From: UBA7398 sp947491605
Lineage (GTDB): Bacteria > Actinomycetota > Actinomycetes > Nanopelagicales > Nanopelagicaceae
Length of the DNA stretch: 10,535 nucleotides
Reading direction: 5' to 3'
NCBI GenBank assembly: GCA_947491605.1
Contig: CANLJW010000036.1
Span: 1 to 10,535, forward strand
Shown: positions 6,240-10,535 of the stretch, piece after piece
Numbering within the stretch: the stretch's first letter is position 1
Layout of the letters: every line of letters begins with the position of its first letter
Program-made: the position numbers and the translations under genes
Notes under the pieces: generated by a model
What the model was told of the DNA's origin: nothing
The model's input: only the letters and a program-made list of their open reading frames with translations
Databases searched by the model: none

Positions 6240-8039
6240 ATGAAGATCCAAGATTTAAAGCATGCTGGTTTAACGGCATGGATTTCAGAGGTTGCTGCGT
6301 TAACCCAACCCGATCAAATTTACATTTGCGATGGTTCAGATTCTGAGTGGGAACGTATTACTAGCAAACTAGTAGCCGCCGGAACTTTAACTCCGCTAAA
6401 AAAGAAACCTAACTCGTTCTGGTGCGCATCCGATCCTACCGATGTGGCTCGCGTTGAAGATCGAACTTATATCTGTTCGGTAGATGAATCCGATGCCGGT
6501 CCAACTAATAATTGGATGGATCCAGCTGCAATGAAAAACATTATGCGCGATCTTTACTCCGGCGCCATGAGCGGCCGCACCATGTATGTAATTCCATTTT
6601 GCATGGGTCCGATTAATTCGAAGCACCCAATGTTTGGCGTCCAGATTACAGATAGCGCCTATGTTGTTGCGTCAATGCGAATCATGGCGCGTATGGGAAG
6701 TGCAGCGTTAACTGCCCTTGGTACTGATCGGAAATTTGTAAGAGCTTTACATTCAGTTGGCGCGCCACTTGCAGAAGGTGCAAAAGATGTCGCTTGGCCA
6801 TGTAGCCAAACTAAATATATTGTGCAATTTCCAGAAGAGCGGACTATCTGGTCTTTTGGATCTGGCTATGGCGGCAATGCACTACTTGGAAAGAAATGTT
6901 ATTCGCTGCGAATCGCATCGGTCATGGGACGTGACGAAGGCTGGCTTGCAGAACATATGTTGATTTTAAAATTAACACCACCAAGTGGAAAAGCTCATTA
7001 TGTTGCAGCGGCATTTCCATCTGCATGTGGCAAAACTAATCTTGCGATGTTGGATCCAACTATTAAAGGTTGGAAAGTTGAAACTCTTGGCGACGATATT
7101 GCCTGGATGCGATTTGGTGATGATGGTCGCCTATATGCAACGAACCCGGAATTTGGTTTCTTCGGTGTAGCACCTGGTACTGGTTGGCAGACAAATGCCA
7201 ACGCTATGCGCACTATTGAAAAAGGAAACTCGATCTTTACAAATGTAGCTTTAACTGATGATGGCGATATTTGGTGGGAAGGTATGACCGATACCCCACC
7301 GGCGCATTTAACCGATTGGAAACGTCAAAGCTGGACTCCAGAGAACGGTGAACTTTCTTCACATGCAAATTCGCGTTTCTGCACACCAGCTGCGCAATGT
7401 CCAATTATTGCGCCAGAGTGGGAGAGTCCAACGGGCGTTCCAATCTCAGCAATATTTTTCGGTGGCCGCCGCAAAACTACAATTCCATTAGTGATTCAAT
7501 CACGCGATTGGAATCATGGCGTATTTATGGGCGCGACGCTCTCATCCGAAACAACCGCAGCTGCAACTGGAGAAGTTGGCGTTGTGCGCCGCGATCCATT
7601 TGCGATGTTGCCATTTATCGGTTACCACGTTGGTGATTATTTGAAACATTGGGTTGGAATTGGCAAGCAGAGTTCTCCTGATAAATTGCCAAAGATTTTT
7701 TATGTTAATTGGTTCCGTCGCGGCGAAGGCGGCAAATTTTTATGGCCGGGGTATGGCGAAAATTCCCGAATTCTTAAATGGGCGATAGAAAGAATTGAGG
7801 GAAGTGCCGATGCTATTGAAACACCGCTTGGCTATGCACCAAGTCCAGGATCAATTGATGTTGACGGCCTAGATGTTAGCGCTGCTGATATGGCGGCTGC
7901 AGTTCGCGTTGATACCGCTGAATGGCAGAGTGAATTGCCGCTTATTGATGAATGGTTTAAGAAAATAGGTACGAAATTGCCTAGCGAAATGGGCGTCGAA
8001 TTAGAAAAGCTACGGTCCAAAGTAAGTAGCGCTAACTAG
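6240..8039 (+). CDS. pckG: Phosphoenolpyruvate carboxykinase (GTP)
   Basis: A cytosolic enzyme converting oxaloacetate and GTP to PEP, CO2 and GDP, the entry step of gluconeogenesis; in actinobacteria it can also run in reverse. At 599 residues it is full length. Visible sites are substrate-binding R71 (DVARVED), GGNALLGKKC with metal ligand K219, AEHM with H239, and the P-loop with the reactive cysteine FPSACGKTNLAM (259-270; C263, K265, T266). GDDIAWM (284-290, D286) and HANSRFC with R379 also match, as do FFGGRRKTTIPLV (406-418), HWVGIG (470-475) and FYVNWFRRGEGGKFLWPGYGENSR (487-510). Cysteine in the P-loop and overall similarity mark the GTP rather than the ATP family. ATG at 6240 is preceded by GGGGAGG. 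It reads divergently from the transporter operon, and leuS follows after 13 bp. Confidence 0.98.
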   Translation: MKIQDLKHAGLTAWISEVAALTQPDQIYICDGSDSEWERITSKLVAAGTLTPLKKKPNSFWCASDPTDVARVEDRTYICSVDESDAGPTNNWMDPAAMKNIMRDLYSGAMSGRTMYVIPFCMGPINSKHPMFGVQITDSAYVVASMRIMARMGSAALTALGTDRKFVRALHSVGAPLAEGAKDVAWPCSQTKYIVQFPEERTIWSFGSGYGGNALLGKKCYSLRIASVMGRDEGWLAEHMLILKLTPPSGKAHYVAAAFPSACGKTNLAMLDPTIKGWKVETLGDDIAWMRFGDDGRLYATNPEFGFFGVAPGTGWQTNANAMRTIEKGNSIFTNVALTDDGDIWWEGMTDTPPAHLTDWKRQSWTPENGELSSHANSRFCTPAAQCPIIAPEWESPTGVPISAIFFGGRRKTTIPLVIQSRDWNHGVFMGATLSSETTAAATGEVGVVRRDPFAMLPFIGYHVGDYLKHWVGIGKQSSPDKLPKIFYVNWFRRGEGGKFLWPGYGENSRILKWAIERIEGSADAIETPLGYAPSPGSIDVDGLDVSAADMAAAVRVDTAEWQSELPLIDEWFKKIGTKLPSEMGVELEKLRSKVSSAN

Positions 8040-8044
8040 TAACC

Positions 8045-8066
8045 TACGCCTTATGCATGAGGCGTA
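8045..8066 (+). promoter_or_regulatory. Hairpin presenting the leuS start codon in its loop
   Basis: TACGCCT (8045-8051) and AGGCGTA (8060-8066) are perfect 7-bp complements around the 8-base loop TATGCATG, which holds the leuS ATG (8053-8055). The loop core ATGCAT is itself palindromic. No purine-rich Shine-Dalgarno sequence lies upstream. The pckG stop codon ends six bases before the stem, so a ribosome finishing pckG would cover or melt it. Translational coupling is inferred; no T-tract follows, so it is not an intrinsic terminator. Confidence 0.5.
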
Positions 8067-10509
8067 TGACGTTCACTTTGTACAAGAGAAGTGGCTCCCG
8101 ATTTGGGATGAGATTGCGCCATTTCGCTCTGGAAAAGTTGGAGATTCGCGCCCTAAAAAATATGTCCTCGATATGTTCCCGTATCCATCGGGTGATTTAC
8201 ATATGGGCCATGCGGAGGCATACGCACTTGGCGATGTAATTGCGCGCTATTGGGTGCAAAAAGGTTTCAACGTGATGCACCCAATTGGTTGGGATGCATT
8301 TGGACTACCTGCCGAAAACGCCGCGATTAAACGAAATTCAGATCCTGGAAGTTGGACTTACGAAAATATCGCAACTCAAAAAGCTTCGATGCGCCGGTAT
8401 GCATGTTCATTTGATTGGGATCGCGTACTTCACACTTGCGATCCCGAATATTACAGATGGAATCAATGGATTTTTCTAAAAATGTACGAACGCGGATTGG
8501 CCTACCGAAAAGACTCCGCAGTTAATTGGTGTCCAGATTGCCAAACAGTATTAGCAAACGAACAAGTTATAGCTGGCCTTTGCGAACGGTGCGATAACGC
8601 AGTAACAAAGAAGAAACTAAATCAATGGTATTTCAAAATTACTGATTATGCCGAACGCCTACTTGACGATATGAAGGCGTTAGAAGGCAAGTGGCCAGAG
8701 AAAGTGCTTACGATGCAGCGGAATTGGATTGGTAAATCTGTCGGCGCGGAAGTAACTTTCGAAATTGAAGGTCGCGCCAAACCAATCACGATTTATACAA
8801 CTCGGCCAGATACTCTGTATGGTGCAACCTTTATGGTTGTTGCAGTTGATAGCGAACTTGCCAGAGAACTTGCTATCGGCGGCAAAGTGGAAAGTGAATT
8901 TAGAACATATTTTGATTCAGTAAAAGCTGCAAGTGATATCGATCGACTTGCTACCGATCGACCTAAAAGTGGAATTTTCTTAGAACGATTTGCCACTAAC
9001 CCAGTCAACGGCGAGCGAATTCCTATTTGGGCTAGTGATTATGTATTGGCGGATTATGGAACTGGCGCAATCATGGCGGTACCAGCCCACGATCAAAGAG
9101 ATTTAGATTTTGCACGAGCGATGAAACTACCGGTCCGAACTGTGGTGGAAACAGATGGTGAGGACCCAGCAACCTCGGGAATTGCCACCGCTGGTGAAGG
9201 TAAATTAATCAATTCTGGTTCACTTAACGGGCTCTCTTCTGAAGCCGCAATCGCAAAGATAAATGGCGAACTCGCCGCAAAGAAACTTGGGAAAGCGGCA
9301 AACAATTATCGATTACGCGATTGGTTAATTTCACGTCAAAGATATTGGGGAACTCCGATTCCAATTATTCATTGTGAAAAATGCGGAGAAGTACCGGTCT
9401 CACTTGATCAATTACCCGTCAAACTCCCCGACGCAACCGGGTTAGATTTAAAACCAAAAGGTACTTCACCGCTAGCGACCGCAACTGATTGGGTAAATGT
9501 TCCATGCCCAAAGTGCAAAGCACCAGCCAAACGCGATACCGACACCATGGATACTTTTGTCGATTCCTCTTGGTATTTCTTGCGGTACACCAGCACCAAT
9601 ACCCACGATGCACCATTTGATAAGAAGGAAGTCGAAACCTGGCTACCCGTTGATCAATATGTTGGCGGAGTTACTCATGCGATTTTGCATTTACTTTACT
9701 CACGTTTCTTTACTAAAGCTCTGCACGATATGGGTTATGTAAGTTTCACTGAACCGTTTTCTAGATTGCTAAATCAAGGAATGGTTTTAAAAGATGGATC
9801 AGCTATGAGCAAGAGTCGTGGAAATTTAGTACGCCTTTCAGATGAATTAGAAAATCATGGTGTGGATGCAATTCGACTTTCGATGGTATTCGCCGGACCT
9901 CCAGAAGATGATGTTGATTGGTCGGATGTTTCACCAGCAGGATCTACTAAATTCTTAAATCGCGCCTGGCGAATATCTGGAGATGTAACAAGTAAACCTG
10001 GGGTCGATTTCAATACCGGTGACTTAGCGTTACGAAAAATTACCCATAAATCACTACATGACATTGGGATTGCGGTCGAATCGTTTAGATTCAACGTCGC
10101 GGTTGCCAGAGTGATGGAGTTAGTAAATGCAGTGCGAAAAGCAATCGATAGTGGTTGTGGTGGGGCTGACCCGGCAGTTCGTGAAGGAGCAGAGGTAATA
10201 GCAATCGCGCTATCCCTGGTTGCACCATTTACTGCGGAAGAGATGTGGGAGCGATTGGGTCATAAACCTGCGATCGCACTTGCGGGTTGGCCAATTTTCG
10301 ATCCAAAATTATTAGTCGAAGATGCGGTAACCGCAATCTTGCAGATAAATGGAAAAATCAAGGATCGAATCGAAGTTTCACCAACTATTACCGATGCCGA
10401 GTTACAGGCGTTAGCGCTAGCTAATCCCGGAGTAATAGCAGGACTCGTAGGCGCAACTGTTAAAAATGTAATCGTTCGTGCACCAAAATTAGTAAATATC
10501 GTTATTTAG
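8053..10509 (+). CDS. leuS: Leucyl-tRNA synthetase, short form
   Basis: A class I synthetase charging tRNA-Leu with leucine in the cytosol, 818 residues, against about 860 in E. coli and more in mycobacteria. In order: HIGH-type motif PYPSGDLHMGH (43-53), DAFGLPAENAA (81-91), and a four-cysteine zinc site (C160, C163, C177, C180). Next come the CP1 editing domain with TTRPDTLYGATFM (249-261) and VPAHDQRDLDFA (343-354; D350 is the conserved editing aspartate), then ISRQRYWGTPIP (426-437). A second cysteine set (C441, C444, C485, C488), SSWYFLRY (505-512) and MSKS (585-588) follow. The C-terminal tRNA-binding domain contains LQINGKIKDRI (763-773) and ends normally. Only a few residues separate GMVLKDG from MSKS, so the leucine-specific insertion of E. 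coli LeuRS is absent, and the usual KMSKS reads AMSKS. ATG at 8053 is the only start between an in-frame stop at 8023 and the conserved region. Confidence 0.98.
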   Translation: MHEAYDVHFVQEKWLPIWDEIAPFRSGKVGDSRPKKYVLDMFPYPSGDLHMGHAEAYALGDVIARYWVQKGFNVMHPIGWDAFGLPAENAAIKRNSDPGSWTYENIATQKASMRRYACSFDWDRVLHTCDPEYYRWNQWIFLKMYERGLAYRKDSAVNWCPDCQTVLANEQVIAGLCERCDNAVTKKKLNQWYFKITDYAERLLDDMKALEGKWPEKVLTMQRNWIGKSVGAEVTFEIEGRAKPITIYTTRPDTLYGATFMVVAVDSELARELAIGGKVESEFRTYFDSVKAASDIDRLATDRPKSGIFLERFATNPVNGERIPIWASDYVLADYGTGAIMAVPAHDQRDLDFARAMKLPVRTVVETDGEDPATSGIATAGEGKLINSGSLNGLSSEAAIAKINGELAAKKLGKAANNYRLRDWLISRQRYWGTPIPIIHCEKCGEVPVSLDQLPVKLPDATGLDLKPKGTSPLATATDWVNVPCPKCKAPAKRDTDTMDTFVDSSWYFLRYTSTNTHDAPFDKKEVETWLPVDQYVGGVTHAILHLLYSRFFTKALHDMGYVSFTEPFSRLLNQGMVLKDGSAMSKSRGNLVRLSDELENHGVDAIRLSMVFAGPPEDDVDWSDVSPAGSTKFLNRAWRISGDVTSKPGVDFNTGDLALRKITHKSLHDIGIAVESFRFNVAVARVMELVNAVRKAIDSGCGGADPAVREGAEVIAIALSLVAPFTAEEMWERLGHKPAIALAGWPIFDPKLLVEDAVTAILQINGKIKDRIEVSPTITDAELQALALANPGVIAGLVGATVKNVIVRAPKLVNIVI

Positions 10510-10535
10510 TAATCAACAAGATCATTTAATTAACA

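Noticed and set aside
6396..6626. Leftward open frame inside pckG
   Set aside because: Antisense to conserved PEP carboxykinase sequence, with no independent support.
8040..8066. Intrinsic terminator after pckG
   Set aside because: A stem-loop is present, but no T-tract follows and the leuS start codon is in its loop, so a translation element fits better.

Overview
The window looks like part of a streamlined, low-GC actinobacterial genome. A freshwater acI/Nanopelagicales-type lineage is my best guess, as an inference without any phylogeny. Pointers are the GTP-dependent PEP carboxykinase, the short actinobacterial-type leucyl-tRNA synthetase, AT-leaning codon use, and very tight packing with 1-4 bp gene overlaps. 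No stretch over 300 bases lacks a gene, and I see no RNA genes, insertion sequences or CRISPR arrays.

Left edge (1-756): a branched-chain amino acid permease gene (livH) runs leftwards out of the window. It is preceded by an 88 bp divergent spacer holding a plausible livH promoter and a perfect 7-bp inverted repeat that overlaps its -10 box. A small TIGR04076-family gene reads rightwards (757-1086). It meets the next leftward gene tail to tail, the two sharing a TTAA that supplies both stop codons, with an AT-rich hairpin across the junction.

Middle (1083-6071): a five-gene leftward operon. In order of transcription it encodes a family-3 substrate-binding lipoprotein, a polar amino acid ABC permease, its ATPase, an aldo/keto reductase fused to a C-terminal RidA-like domain, and a second aldo/keto reductase without that domain. 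The reading is uptake of an amino-acid-like compound followed by redox conversion, possibly through an imine or enamine handled by the RidA-like domain. The TIGR04076 gene may belong to the same function. The substrate cannot be read from the sequence.

Right (6072-10509): a 168 bp divergent control region, then pckG (gluconeogenesis) and, 13 bp later, leuS. The leuS start codon has no Shine-Dalgarno sequence and lies in the loop of a 7-bp hairpin, which suggests translation coupled to pckG. The last 26 bases after the leuS stop hold nothing I can name.

The most distinctive items are the transporter/AKR-RidA/AKR operon, the loss of the usual RidA arginine in the fusion, and the leuS start hairpin.
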